Counted from the stretch's first letter, positions 9,338-18,905 are shown. The stretch: DNA of 64,000 nucleotides from Sipunculus nudus (GCA_026874595.1 CM049308.1:44403327-44467326), one strand, 5' to 3'. Notes: a model not told the origin generated them from the letters alone. Program-made: numbers and translations.

Positions 9338-10533
9338 GCTCACACCAAACTTCTACCTGGACCCACGTTGTGGCCCGTGGGAAATATCATTAACACGTTT
9401 GTCTTTTCCCAGCGCATGGTACAACGTACACGAAAATGAATGTTGGATCCGTTTTACACACACGGTGAAGAAAAAATCTACACGGGAAACCTTTAGTGAA
9501 CACACGGCCGAAGCTTTTGTGGAACCGGGGTACTATCCCCGCCTTTACGATTTTACAGGCTGGGGAAAGAGTACCATTGTTTCAGTAACCAGGTTCGGTT
9601 TCTGGAAAGCGTTAAAAAACGCAGTCCAACATGTCATTAGTCAAAAAGATAAGCTCAATATAACCGGGACTTCACACGAACAAAACACTTTAGGTCTGCT
9701 GAAGGTGCACAAAACCACATTCAAAGAATCTGCGGGTGCCGACAGCACCAAATACAACATCTCGCACGGTTTCATGTTACCGGCCACACAAAAGGGACAA
9801 GGGACTGGAGAAAATGTTAAAAGACATGAATACAGAGTAGAATTGCACCCAAAATTACAGTACATTATGGGGTTCCTAAGCAACCTCACAGCCCCAGATG
9901 AAAATGAAACTGCCGCAACAGCAAATATAGCTAGGTTCGTAATATCTGGTGACAACCACTTTAAAAACCAGTGGACCAGTGCAGGGACTGAACAAATACA
10001 AAAACGGTACAAGGTAGGTACTTACACTATAAGAAATCGAGCGGCGGGGTTGGTGTGGCAACCAGCGGATCTTTCCAAATACACCATCCTCCCGTTACAC
10101 AGAAACAAGTGTATCCCAATGAAACGGAAATGTGCTTGAAATCCACACTGATTTTACGGACCCTGATACGTTCAGCGAAAACACATCCACAGCACCAGAT
10201 AAAAAAGAAAACCGAGGCCCTGAACGCATCCTGGCCACTATTCACGCCAGAGCCGAAGCAAACGCCAACAGAGACGAACACACCATATACGACACCATGG
10301 TGAAAAATTATCCACACTACAGTTACAACGTTCCGGTCAGCAGCATACGTGAAGAGATCTCATCCACGTTTCACCACGTACCTACTACTCCGGGTTACCA
10401 CGGATGCCGAACCGGGTGGTACTCTGATTTGAATTTTCAATTCAAACACCCCACAGGATTCAATACAGTATTTGTCCCTGGGGGTGAAATGTTCATGCAA
10501 TTGCATTTCAGACCTATACATGAAGAAATATAA
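9240..10533 (+). CDS. Probable virion structural protein, paralogue 2, frameshifted
   Basis: The start MADPTIHRTKSFYVSLQRD aligns with paralogue 1 (MADRTL..T..FYLNL). Shared blocks are FYLDPRCGPWEISLTRLSFP, SAWYNVHENECWIRFTH, EPGYYPRLY, the QIHH segment, LEIHTDFTDPDTF, GPERILATIHA and FVPGGEMFMQLHF near the C terminus. Protein identity is moderate, so the duplication is old, unlike the 4.8-kb duplication. Two compensating frame changes fall in 10040-10135; without them the protein is about 430 residues. Its own TATA box and the tandem paralogue layout suggest that two related but distinct structural proteins are made, as in icosahedral viruses with several vertex or cement proteins. The role is inferred. 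Confidence 0.65.
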
Positions 10534-10684
10534 CCCCTTTGTAATTTTTCCGGTTTACTTCCGGTGCCACTTCCGGTACCCGCACCTATAAAGAAAACCC
10601 GCGCCTACGCTTGTACGCACGCTTTCCCGACAATATGACAACTACATGTACTGGACTGAAACCCCGCACTGAACAAACTAGGAG
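10534..10684 (+). promoter_or_regulatory. ETS-type sites plus TATA promoter
   Basis: ACTTCCGGT occurs at 10557-10565 and 10569-10577, with a further TTTCCGGT just upstream. TATAAAG follows at 10587-10593. The next in-frame ATG used by the gene below is at 10685; another short ATG frame begins at 10635 but ends after about 40 codons. Confidence 0.6.
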
Positions 10685-11155
10685 ATGGCATCACGGGCTC
10701 GCTTTCCTGATGAAAATAAACTTGACCTGCTGTAGAAGAAATGCGCATACCATCTTTTAAACGCGCACATAAAAAACATCCAAATACAAACCAATAAAGA
10801 CACACAGCAAAGAGATAAAAATCGCTGGCCTAACACGCCGGAAGGAATCGTTGAACAATGGTGCAGGCCACATCCCATCGCCCATCGCTACGTCGGCTAT
10901 CAGAAAGAAGAAGAAAAAGGCTGCCCGGGACAAACAGTACCCACGCATAACGGTGAACCCTTCAATAACTGGCAATGCGACTGGTTCTTGCTCACCAACT
11001 ATTGCCAACTCAAACCATTCCGAAATGAAAACGTTTACACTGTCATTGAAAAAAACCCGATGGATGACAACTCTTTCACACAGGTGCACTACTGTGACCT
11101 CAGTGTACCCGATGACCTCAGTGAATCTGTCTACAAAGGAACCTTGACGCGCTGA
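10685..11155 (+). pseudogene. Unrecognised protein of about 157 codons with one internal amber stop
   Basis: One frame runs from ATG 10685 (MASRARFPDENKLDLL) to TGA 11153-11155, broken only by TAG at 10733-10735. The downstream part has strong coding character, with tryptophan, cysteine and proline spread evenly: NRWPNTPEGIVEQWCRPHP, FNNWQCDWFLLTNYC and NVYTVIEKNPMDD are examples. The other forward frames in the same stretch are either full of stops or low in complexity. No ATG follows the TAG soon enough to start the body separately. It is flanked by promoters of the same style as its neighbours, so it belongs to the viral block. No family is recognised. Confidence 0.6.
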
Positions 11156-11264
11156 CGGGAAGTTCGCGCATGCGCGTTGAGTTTTCCCGGGCTGCTTCCG
11201 GTGAGAATGCCTATAAGACATCACGCTTCACCACATCACTTCATACTCGCTCTCTCGACCCGAC
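11156..11264 (+). promoter_or_regulatory. NRF1-like, ETS-like and TATA promoter of the core-like gene
   Basis: The palindrome CGCGCATGCGCG lies at 11165-11176 and matches the NRF1 consensus. GCTTCCGGT follows at 11194-11202 and TATAAGA at 11212-11218. The ATG at 11265 lies about 50 bases after the TATA box. Confidence 0.6.
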
Positions 11265-12081
11265 ATGGCTCAGATGCAACTACAAAGCGCTGCCCTTCAC
11301 ACAGAAACGATTACAGTAGCTGACCAACTGGAAGAGTGGATAAAAAAAAACAACTTGATCCCCACAAGTCAACCCGACATGCCACAAAACTCCAGTCCTG
11401 CTGTACCAGAACAAGGGCCAGAAGATTTGTGCCATAGCCAAGGCTGTTGGGAATGCACAAATAATCACCAACAGTGATAAACCCACTACAACTGTTCCGG
11501 CACCTCCTGCTAACGCCGCCGCCGCCGCCACTGCTGCTGCTTCTGATGCTATACCGACCCGAGCTGGAACTGTGGATACCGAAACCATCCCTACCAAGCG
11601 CAGAAAGAAAAACACACACAAAAAAAAAAGAAAAAAAACTGAAGCGCCGGCTCAGAAACAAAAGGCTGACGAAAAAAAGAAACAAACATCTGAGGAAAAG
11701 AAAACCACGAAACAAAACAAGAGAAAAAGCAACGACACCATAGAACCCAAATCAAGCACTTCTCAGGCTAAAACACCCAGCAGAGGAAAAGCAACCGTGA
11801 AAACGTCAGAAAAAAATCAAATGCAAGACCTCACAGAATACCACGATAACCTCCTCAACATGGCACACAACATCAAAGACTCCTTTCAGGCCTTTGACAG
11901 AGACCTAGAAAAAGTGGAGGACATCGTCGTTGCAGTCAAAAATATCGCTGACCTGTACGGAGAAAAAATGAATTTCATCATCGACTACATCAACCGCACA
12001 GAAAAACCGTCAGGACAACCCCAATCCAACCCTCCAACGACAGACAGCAAGGCTAAAGGAAGAAAACCGATGATGTATTAA
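11265..12081 (+). CDS. Lysine-rich core-like DNA-binding protein, frameshifted
   Basis: The ATG frame begins MAQMQLQSAALHTETITVAD and ends early at 11475, but a second frame is open from about 11360 to TAA 12079-12081. They most simply join by a frame change at 11360-11400. The second frame gives QKICAIAKAVGNAQIITN, an alanine-rich linker (AAAAATAAASDA), then a long lysine-rich tract from about residue 105 (TKRRKKNTHKKKRKK and similar), and a C-terminal acidic or helical segment (LTEYHDNLLNMAHNIKDSF, YGEKMNFIIDYI) that may form a coiled coil. The composition recalls histone-H1-like or adenovirus-type core proteins that condense DNA, but no homologue is recognised. AATAAA lies at 12205-12210. 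Confidence 0.6.
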
Positions 12082-12291
12082 AAAAGACATTTCATTTTTC
12101 TGTCTCTAATAGAGACATTTAATTTTGCATTTTCACAACAGACACGATGTAATTGGTCAGGTTAAGATGATTTTATTTCATGTTCAAGGTTTTGTATTTT
12201 TCGGAATAAAACTATTTGTTCCTCACAACCTCGTCTTATTATTCATTTCCAAATCATCCACAAGTTCACACCATCTCAAATAATTTTCCAT
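12082..12291 (+). terminator. 3' region of the core-like gene with a polyadenylation signal
   Basis: The signal AATAAA lies at 12205-12210, followed by a T/G-containing stretch (CTATTTGTTCCTC). A short direct repeat, AGACATTT(C/A)ATTTT, occurs near 12086 and 12113. Nothing else was seen. Confidence 0.5.
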
Positions 12292-12462
12292 CACGCCGCC
12301 AGGGGGCGACACGCTGCCTTAATTAAAACCAACCGGTCAATTAACACTTTCATTCATGCTTTCTCATCATACCACCAGGGGGCGACACCCGGCATTAATC
12401 AAAACCAACCCGTCATTAACACTTTCATTAATAATTTATCGTCCCGCCGCCAGAGGACGCTC
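12292..12462. repeat. Three tandem 75/76-bp repeats with CTCF-like cores
   Basis: The cores CCGCCAGGGGGCGAC (from 12296), CCACCAGGGGGCGAC (from 12372) and CCGCCAGAGGACGCT (from 12447) are spaced 76 and 75 bases apart. Between them the units share TTAAT(T/C)AAAACCAACC, CAATTAACACTTTCATT-like text and AT-rich ends. The core closely matches the CTCF consensus CCACNAGGGGGCG. It lies at the right edge of the viral block. Confidence 0.7.
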
Positions 12463-12795
12463 ACTCTCGTGACGTCACACCAGCTCATTAATATGCATGA
12501 GAAGCCAACCCTATTGACCAATCAGAAGCTAGGATTCAAAATGGGCCAAACTCCCCACCAATCAAAATAGGGCTAAAATGGGCCAAATTTTCCGAAAAAA
12601 TGGGCCAAATAGTTACATACACTACCAATGATGCTACCTACGTTATCAGTGATTATCTTAATCATTTCCCTGTGCAAGGACATATTGTCAACATTTCAGT
12701 CGGCTGAGCGTCATGACCTATGGGTCACTTGTTTTTGTGAGTGGCGTCATAGGTTGAATAGTGTTATATAAGGACCCGACTCACAACAGTGCAAT
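12463..12795 (+). promoter_or_regulatory. Dense promoter-like region
   Basis: The elements in order are the CRE palindrome GTGACGTCAC (12469-12478), an ATGCAT octamer-like site near 12492, CCAAT boxes (GACCAATCAG near 12517, CACCAATCA near 12557), three ATGGGCCAAA repeats (starting 12541, 12578 and 12600), and TATATAAGG at 12765-12773. The segment 12692-12735 resembles the terminal motif of a dispersed host repeat seen near 28320 (CTGAGCG...GACC(T/C)ATGGGTC). No strong ORF follows within 200 bases, so the promoter would drive a spliced or non-coding transcript. Confidence 0.5.
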
Positions 12796-13565
12796 CACAC
12801 TCATTTAGAGACATACAAGTACAAGTGAACAGCAGTAAGAGACTAATTCCAGGGAAGGCGAAAACGGATACGAGCTAAGAATCCGTGGAGGAATAGAAGG
12901 AAAGTTAGAGGCGTGTGCGATATAAGAAGAAGGTATCAGGAGAAGCCTTACAACAGCAAGAGAACAAAAGTGAGTACACACATTTAATCGTTAACACAAT
13001 CAGAGTACTATAAAAGGTGTCAACCTTCTAGAGGTTTATTTCTGCAACTTAATATGTGACAACATTTTGCAAAACAGTGTTGCTTTTCGTATGGTTGTAG
13101 TGGCACTACCCATAAACGTTGCCCAAGGCAGCCATGCTTCAGGTACTCTACGTGCCTCTGCTACCCCTGGGTACAGAGTATGGTGCGAAACAGCACTTGG
13201 ACAGTTTACCAGTGAACTTTTGCCGAAACCTACCTCTGGTCCCGTACAGACACTAAACGTACCTTGAACGGATGATTCACGTTAACGTTCAGATGTGGGA
13301 CTCGATGCGCCAGACGACAACTGTGACTTTTTTCATGTCGATCTTCCCTTACACGTCACACGTGTTCGACCTGACCCCGAACAGCAAACCACAGCCAAAT
13401 TGGTTTTCATCAGGAACATTCTTTACCGGAACCTGTCGGATGAAGAAACGCACAATAATGCAGTTTCATTTTGTGAACATGTTTGTGGGCGAATATTTCC
13501 AATCGATAGTGGCAGGTCAGTGGGCACTTGCCTCGACGCCTGTGGAGTTGCAGTTTCTGCTTAGT
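12796..13565 (+). other. Possible spliced transcript with degraded ORF, unrecognised
   Basis: Downstream of the TATATAAGG box a consensus 5' splice site (AAAA|GTGAGT) lies at about 12969, and a TTTTGCAAAACAG|TG acceptor at about 13077. After the acceptor an ATG at 13091 opens 59 codons (MVVVALPINVAQGSHASG...). In the same frame, after three stops between 13265 and 13290, 13295-13564 encodes VRPDPEQQTTAKLVFIRNIL and CEHVCGRIFPIDSGRS. This looks like one decayed gene but no family is recognised. Upstream of the donor an arginine-rich frame lacks an ATG. It could belong to the viral block or be a host lncRNA. Confidence 0.3.
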
Positions 13566-13584
13566 TGTTGCTTTCCTGTTTTTT

Positions 13585-13857
13585 TAGCTCAGCTGACTAT
13601 AAGTCATCTGAGCTATAGTCGTGGTCCATTGTCCGTCGTCCGTCCGTCCATCTGTCCATCCATCCGTTAGACTGGCACCTTTTAAAACCGTTAGACCTAT
13701 GAATCCAAAATTCGGCATACTGTTAGATGTCCCCAAGATCTCCTACCAAACCGAAAACTGGGTCACTGCGACTTCGTTCCTTCGAGAAATTAAAGAAAAA
13801 CCTGCAAGTTCCAAGAAAAACCTATTATCACACTTCAGGACTGCCTAATATCAAATC
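13585..13857 (+). repeat. Dispersed hairpin-GTCC repeat, copy 1, 5' part
   Basis: It begins with the near-palindrome AGCTCAGCTGACT..AAGTCATCTGAGCT (13586-13614), then GTCGTGGTCC and a GTCC-rich stretch, then ACCTATGAATCCAAAATTC. It is closely similar to 18906-19180. The copy is interrupted at about 13857 by the LINE remnant and seems to resume near 15006. Confidence 0.75.
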
Positions 13858-13860
13858 CAC

Positions 13861-14993
13861 TTACTTGTCTTTACCTTCTTTTGGTATTAAGGTAATTATT
13901 CCTCTTTTCTGAGAGTCCGTAAGTTCCACCTTTTCAAATGAAGCATGGATGCATTCAAGAAGTTCATTTTGAAGGTCATCCCAAAATGTTTGGTAAAATT
14001 CCTTCGTAATCCCATCAGTTCCCGGATTCTTATTAGTCTTCATATCATTAAGGACCCTCCTAACTTCTTCTTCTGACAGACCCCTATCCAAACTATCGAT
14101 ATATCCTTTTCTTCTGCGGATAAACCTTTCAGATTAATATTATCAAATAATTTGCCAAAGCCGCCTTCACGCGCTTCATGTCTATTTGATTCGACTGATA
14201 AAGCTCTTTATAAAACGACTTTTGTATTGACCTTATTTTTTCTTTCTCTCTAACTAAAATTCCTTCTTTATTTCGTAATTCACTTATATTTCGTTTTGAT
14301 TGCTTATTTTTTCCATATTAAGAAATATGCCGTACTTTTCTCTTCTTGTTCATACCAAGTTTCCCTACATCTTAACATTGCCCCTTTAGCTTTTTGTTCA
14401 GTGATTTCCTCCCATTTTTTCTTTGTTTCATAATATTCATATAAAATTTGATCAGTATAATCACCATGAGAAATAACACTGATTAATTCTTTTAGTTTCA
14501 GTATATATTCTTCCTCTCTTCTCCTAGTCTCCCTGGCTTGGACTTTGAGTACACCATACTGTTTTTTCGAACTGCATATTTTATTAATTCCCATCTTATT
14601 ATCGGCTCAGGTATTAACTTATGCTCAGTTTTACATTCACTTATAGTGTTCCTAATCATAAGAAAATATTCTTCATCCTGCAATAGACTATTGTTGCATT
14701 GCCAAAACCCTGGACCTCGTTTATCATTTAGTTTAGACAGAATCATGCAGATCACTCCTGTATGGTCTGTACATACAGCATCATGTTTTTTAATAATGGT
14801 AACAGAGTCAGCAAGGTGTTTGGATATTAAAATATAATCTAATCTACACATGATCACTGGTTTTTTTCTGCCTCCATGTAAACTGTTTTTGCGTAGGGTT
14901 CTTTTCCCTCCATATGTCGATTAAATCGAACAACTTCAGCATTTTCTTAACTTCTTGAAGCGATATTCTCTCCATTTGTGTCCCACCCATTTT
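13861..14993 (-). pseudogene. L1/Tx1-like LINE remnant, end of endonuclease to start of reverse transcriptase
   Basis: Read on the minus strand, 14993-14860 and 14857-14498 give the C-terminal endonuclease end (CRLDYILISKHL, TDHTGVI, RGPGFWQCNNSLL). Then 14594-14304 and following give the linker (RCRETWYEQEEKSTAYF and a frame with SIQKSFYKELYQS). Finally 14091-13861 gives the N-terminal reverse transcriptase motif (SEEEVRRVLNDMKTNKNPGT, DGITKEFYQTFW, RGIITLIPKEGKD). Several frameshifts occur, and the catalytic RT core and 3' end are missing. The fragment lies inside a dispersed repeat. The element is inactive. Confidence 0.8.
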
Positions 14994-15005
14994 ATTTAAA
15001 TAATG

Positions 15006-15436
15006 ATTTGAATACAGTACCTTATATTACCTTAAATGGTGCCCAACTTTGACCATGGCACATTTTCTTCCTTTGAGTAGTGTTGATTGAATTTTCACAG
15101 CATGTAAACATAAGTATTTAATATGTTAAAATCTGAAATATAAATATAAAAGCTTTAAAATTAGGCTAGTTATTAAATTTTTTTTCTTGAGGCTCTATTT
15201 TAGTCACTTGATTTTGTCAAGATACAGGTAGTATTTCATATGAAAAAGTATTTCAAGGAGTAATCCAGAAGATGCCATATTGTGTTAATGAAGCATTTTT
15301 TTCAAGAAATTAATTTTCTTTTAAATGATTTCAAAAATTTAAAATATAATTAAACCCATCAGTAATCTATTTATTCAATACGAAGCAAATAATGGATTAA
15401 TAAAGGCACAATTGTGATATCCGAATGAAATATTTT
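15006..15436 (+). repeat. AT-rich distal part of the interrupted dispersed repeat
   Basis: GCCCAACTTTGACCATGGCAC and TTTTCACAGCATGTAAACATAA near 15040-15120 match similar text at 19545-19600 in the uninterrupted copy. No gene is seen; the remainder is AT-rich. Confidence 0.5.
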
Positions 15437-16808
15437 TATGCCCCGCCAAAAAGTGGCCGGGGCATAGAGTTTTACCCATGTCCGTCATTCCGTCCTTCCG
15501 TCATTCCGAAATCTAACAGTTGTACGAACTATTTCTCAATGCCTGCAGATGTTGGCCTGATTTTCGGTGTGTGGGCAGATAATAACCAGTTACAGATCGA
15601 GTTCGCGTTTTGTCCCGGTTGACCTAATTTTGATTGTTTTACGGCTCTTATACATGGAAAATTTCATGAAAAATATAAATTTTCATGACAAATGTACATG
15701 CACAGCTTTTTTTAGCCCTCAGCTCATAGGCTGGTGGGCTATTGTCGTCACCCAAGCTGTCTGTCTGTCCGTCTGTCTAGCTGTCTGTTTGTCCGTCTGT
15801 CTGTCTGTCCGTCCGGCGTCCGTCCGTCCCGCGTCTGTTAACTTTTACCGTGTGAACGGAATATCTCTAAAAGGATTCACCGTTGTAATTTTATTTCATC
15901 AGTGAAGATGTATATCGATAAAATCTCGGTCAAGTTCGCAGATGGGTTACCTTGACCCATTTTTCTACATTTTAGAGCTGATTATAGAAAAACGCTCAGA
16001 AGCTTATATCTCAAGAACCATTGTGTGGATTTTCACAAAACTTACTATGATCATTGGGACTGATGGTCTGTATGTGCTGCACAGTTTTGGTGGCGCCCAA
16101 GCAATTTCTAATTTGATTTTTAAATCAATTTTTATCGGATTTTTCAATTTTGGCCTTGTGAATGGGATATCTCTAAAAGGATTCACCGTTGGAATTTTAT
16201 TTCATCAGTGAAGATGTATATCAACAAAATCTTGGTCAAGTGAAAAGATGGGAGACCTTGGTCTATTTTTCTTTGTTTTAGAGCTGATTATATACAAAAA
16301 CACTCAGAAGCTTATATCTCAGGAACCATTTGGTTGATTGTTAAATGAAATTGAAAATGGTACATACTTCTCCAATTTAAATTTATAACTGATTATCAGC
16401 TTTTGCTAATATTCTAGTTTCGCAATGCAATGCATATTGAAACTGGCCTAATGTTTGGTCTGTGGGCGCATAATGACCACTTACTGATCGAGTTCGCGTT
16501 TCGTCCCAGTTGACCTATTTTTGACCATATGACAGATCCTGAACATAGAAAAAAATTTCATGAAAGACAGAAATTTTTATGAAAAATGCACATGTATGGA
16601 CTTTTTTTTCACAATGCCTGCATATACTGGCATGATTTTTGGTGTGTTGCTTGATAATGACCCGTTACAGATCGAGTTTGCATTTTGCCCTAGTTGATCT
16701 ACTTTTGACCATACGACACCTCCCGAACTTAAAAAAAAATTACAAAATTTAACAAATGTTTCTAATTTACCCCAGGCGGGGGCATTCGTGTCGTTCGGAC
16801 ACATCTAG
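15437..16808 (+). repeat. Dispersed repeat of a second family, with an inserted duplicated segment
   Basis: It starts TATGCCCCGCCAAAAAGTGG and ends GGCGGGGGCATTCGTGTCG, so its ends are partly inverted (GGGGCAT/ATGCCCC). A unit of about 170 bp with GTTACAGATCGAGTTCGCGTT occurs near 15590, 16480 and 16665. Between the first and second units lies 15713-16425, which holds a 305-bp direct repeat (GGATTCACCGTTG near 15872 and 16178) and a GTCTGTCC/GTCC tract (15760-15830). There is no coding capacity. Confidence 0.65.
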
Positions 16809-17119
16809 TTTTACATATTTATTGTTTTGCAAATTTAAAAGATATATTTCTGTGGTAAAAAAATAGATATACATTTGTATGCATGATGTGGTATATATCT
16901 GGCAAGAATTAGATTTATATTGATGCAATTTAGAATTATGAATAAACTTTTATATTCAGATATATATGTTATATTGGCAATTTATAGAAATATAAACTTA
17001 AATAAAAAAAATTATGTGATAAAAAAATTAAGATCTGATACAAACATTTGTTCATTATTTTCCTACCTCAGCAGAAATGGAGATCAGGCTTTGTTTAACC
17101 TGTATGTGTATGCAGAAGT
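16809..17119. other. AT-rich stretch, no feature seen
   Basis: Very AT-rich sequence with short A and T runs. The small open frame at 16920-17123 has low complexity and is not supported as a gene. Confidence 0.6.
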
Positions 17120-18115
17120 GTAGTTATCCCACCATCCATGTAACGGCAGGAGCTAGCATCACCGAACTTTGTGCAAAAAATTAGTCATCCAAAAAACGCT
17201 ACCGGATTTTGTTTATTTTTTGGTTGTCTGCATTTACTTAGATTTTATAGGGAAAAAGCTTAAAAACCTTTAAAAATTTTCTTCTCCGAAACCATTAAGC
17301 CAAATTGTCCAATATTTCACAGAAATAATCTCAGAAACTATCTCTCTCAAGTTTGTTCGAATGGTTCTAGTTCGGTGATTTTGGCCGAGTTACAGGAATT
17401 TGAACTTAGTCATCTGTTCAAAAAAGCATACTAAAATTTCAATCTCAAAACGGCTGAAGCTATCATCTTCAAATTTTAAGCAAATGTTGGTCACAGGAGT
17501 CATATCTGAAATTAAGGTATTGGTTGCGCCACCTGCATCGGCCTTTTTTGTACTGAGGTCTTCAGTGCCTGTATCATACTGAGGGCTACAAAGAATTTCT
17601 TCTCTGAAACCATGTTGACAAATTGTTTAATATCGCATAGAAATGTTCCTAGGGTAGTGCTTTCTGATTTTGTTCAGTTGGTCTCTATTCAGTGAGTTCT
17701 GGCTGAGTTATGGGAAGATGAATTTAGTCATATGCCATAGCAGCCCATTTTAGCTCAGTGGCTACAGAGATCTTCTCAAAAACCAATGGGCCAAATTCTT
17801 AAATCTGACACATAAATTATCCTCAGATGTTGACAATTCAAGTTTGTTCAAATAGTTTTGGTTCAGTGCTTTTTGGCTGAGTTATGGGAGGCTGAATTTA
17901 GCCAGTTTGCTGTATCTTCCTATATGAGTTTAAACCTGCAAAAGGTTTTCGACTGACGCCACTGAAGCCAATTTGTTTAATATTTTACAAGAATAATCCA
18001 CACAGTAATTCTTAAAATGATTGTCTTTATCGGGTCCACATGAATGACATTTGGCTGAATTATGGAGATTGAATTGAGTCGTTTTACCATACATGTTAGC
18101 TGTGTGAAGCAGTTA
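17120..18115 (+). repeat. Degenerate tandem repeat
   Basis: Units of roughly 180-200 bp share TT(C/T)TCTGAAACCA, AATTGTTTAAT and TTTTGGCTGAGTTATGGGA. Copies fall near 17275, 17590, 17780 and 17950. The same family appears in the opposite orientation at 29680-29960 and 57340-57780. Confidence 0.6.
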
Positions 18116-18905
18116 CATCTAGCCAGGCACCAGTTTATCAGCATCTATTACATAATACCACTAGACATTTAGATTTCAGGTTTAATAACTTGGCAGACTG
18201 CCAACTCTTTCAGATTTGGCAACAGGCCAAACGTCAGCCTGAATCTATTTATAGCTTTGGCAGACTGGCAACTCCATCAGATTAGGCAACAGGTAAAGAG
18301 TTCACTCAGTGCATCAAGGGATAGGTCAAGAGTTTACCCAGTGCAGTAGCTGCATTCTATTTATAACTTTGGCAGACTGTCCACTATATCAGATTTGGCG
18401 CTAAAGCTCAGTCTGGATCTATTTATAGCTTATGCAAACTGGCAACTGATTGTTCATTAATCAGATTATGCAACAGGCCAAGAGTTTAATCAGTGCAGCT
18501 AGGTACAGGTCAAAAGTTATCTCAGTCTAGCCAGGTGCAGGCTTTCTCGTTCCCAAACCAGGTGTCGCCACCTACAATGACTTTTGAACAGTGTATGTGC
18601 CTGCTTATTTCTCCAGAGGAATTTGATATACCAGCCTGAAATTGGGCATATTTATACGTATCGGAAAGTTTTGTCATATACAAGCCTCGTGGCGGTACCT
18701 ACAAAAATTTTGCATAGTGTATGTCCCTGCTTATTTCTCGGGGGGGGGGGGATATCAGCCTAAAATTGGGCATTTGTATACATCTCTGATACCTTCGTCG
18801 TATACAAGACATCTAGGCCTACTTGAAAAATAATGGCCCAGCATTGAAGCATAATACCTGGTGTATAAACCATTGCACAGGTTCGCATCAGGCCTGTAAG
18901 GTCTT
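18116..18905 (+). repeat. Dispersed repeat with GGCAGACTGxCAACTC units
   Basis: Short degenerate units (TTTGGCAGACTGGCAACTC, CAGATTAGGCAACAGG, GAGTTCACTCAGTGCA) recur between 18180 and 18540. Units with GGTGTCGCCACCTACAATGA and GTGTATGTGCCTGCTTATTTC follow to 18780. The block is inverted relative to 56222-57340 and related to 28815-28930. Confidence 0.6.

Noticed and set aside
10757-11224. 155-codon reverse frame opposite the 10685-11155 gene
   Set aside because: It contains an FFFFF low-complexity run from the opposite poly-lysine or glutamate codons; the plus frame has better composition and promoter support.
11280-11715. Long reverse-strand frames opposite the core-like gene
   Set aside because: They arise from alanine- and lysine-rich codons on the other strand (leucine/serine/phenylalanine runs); no homology or start signal.
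1-12800. Malacoherpesvirus or baculovirus-like insertion
   Set aside because: No core herpes or baculovirus gene motif is visible; the recognisable capsid-like gene belongs to the F54H12.2 family.
15437-15905. CRISPR-like or coding interpretation of the GTCTGTCC tract
   Set aside because: It is a simple repeat within a dispersed family; there are no spacers, and the genome is eukaryotic.
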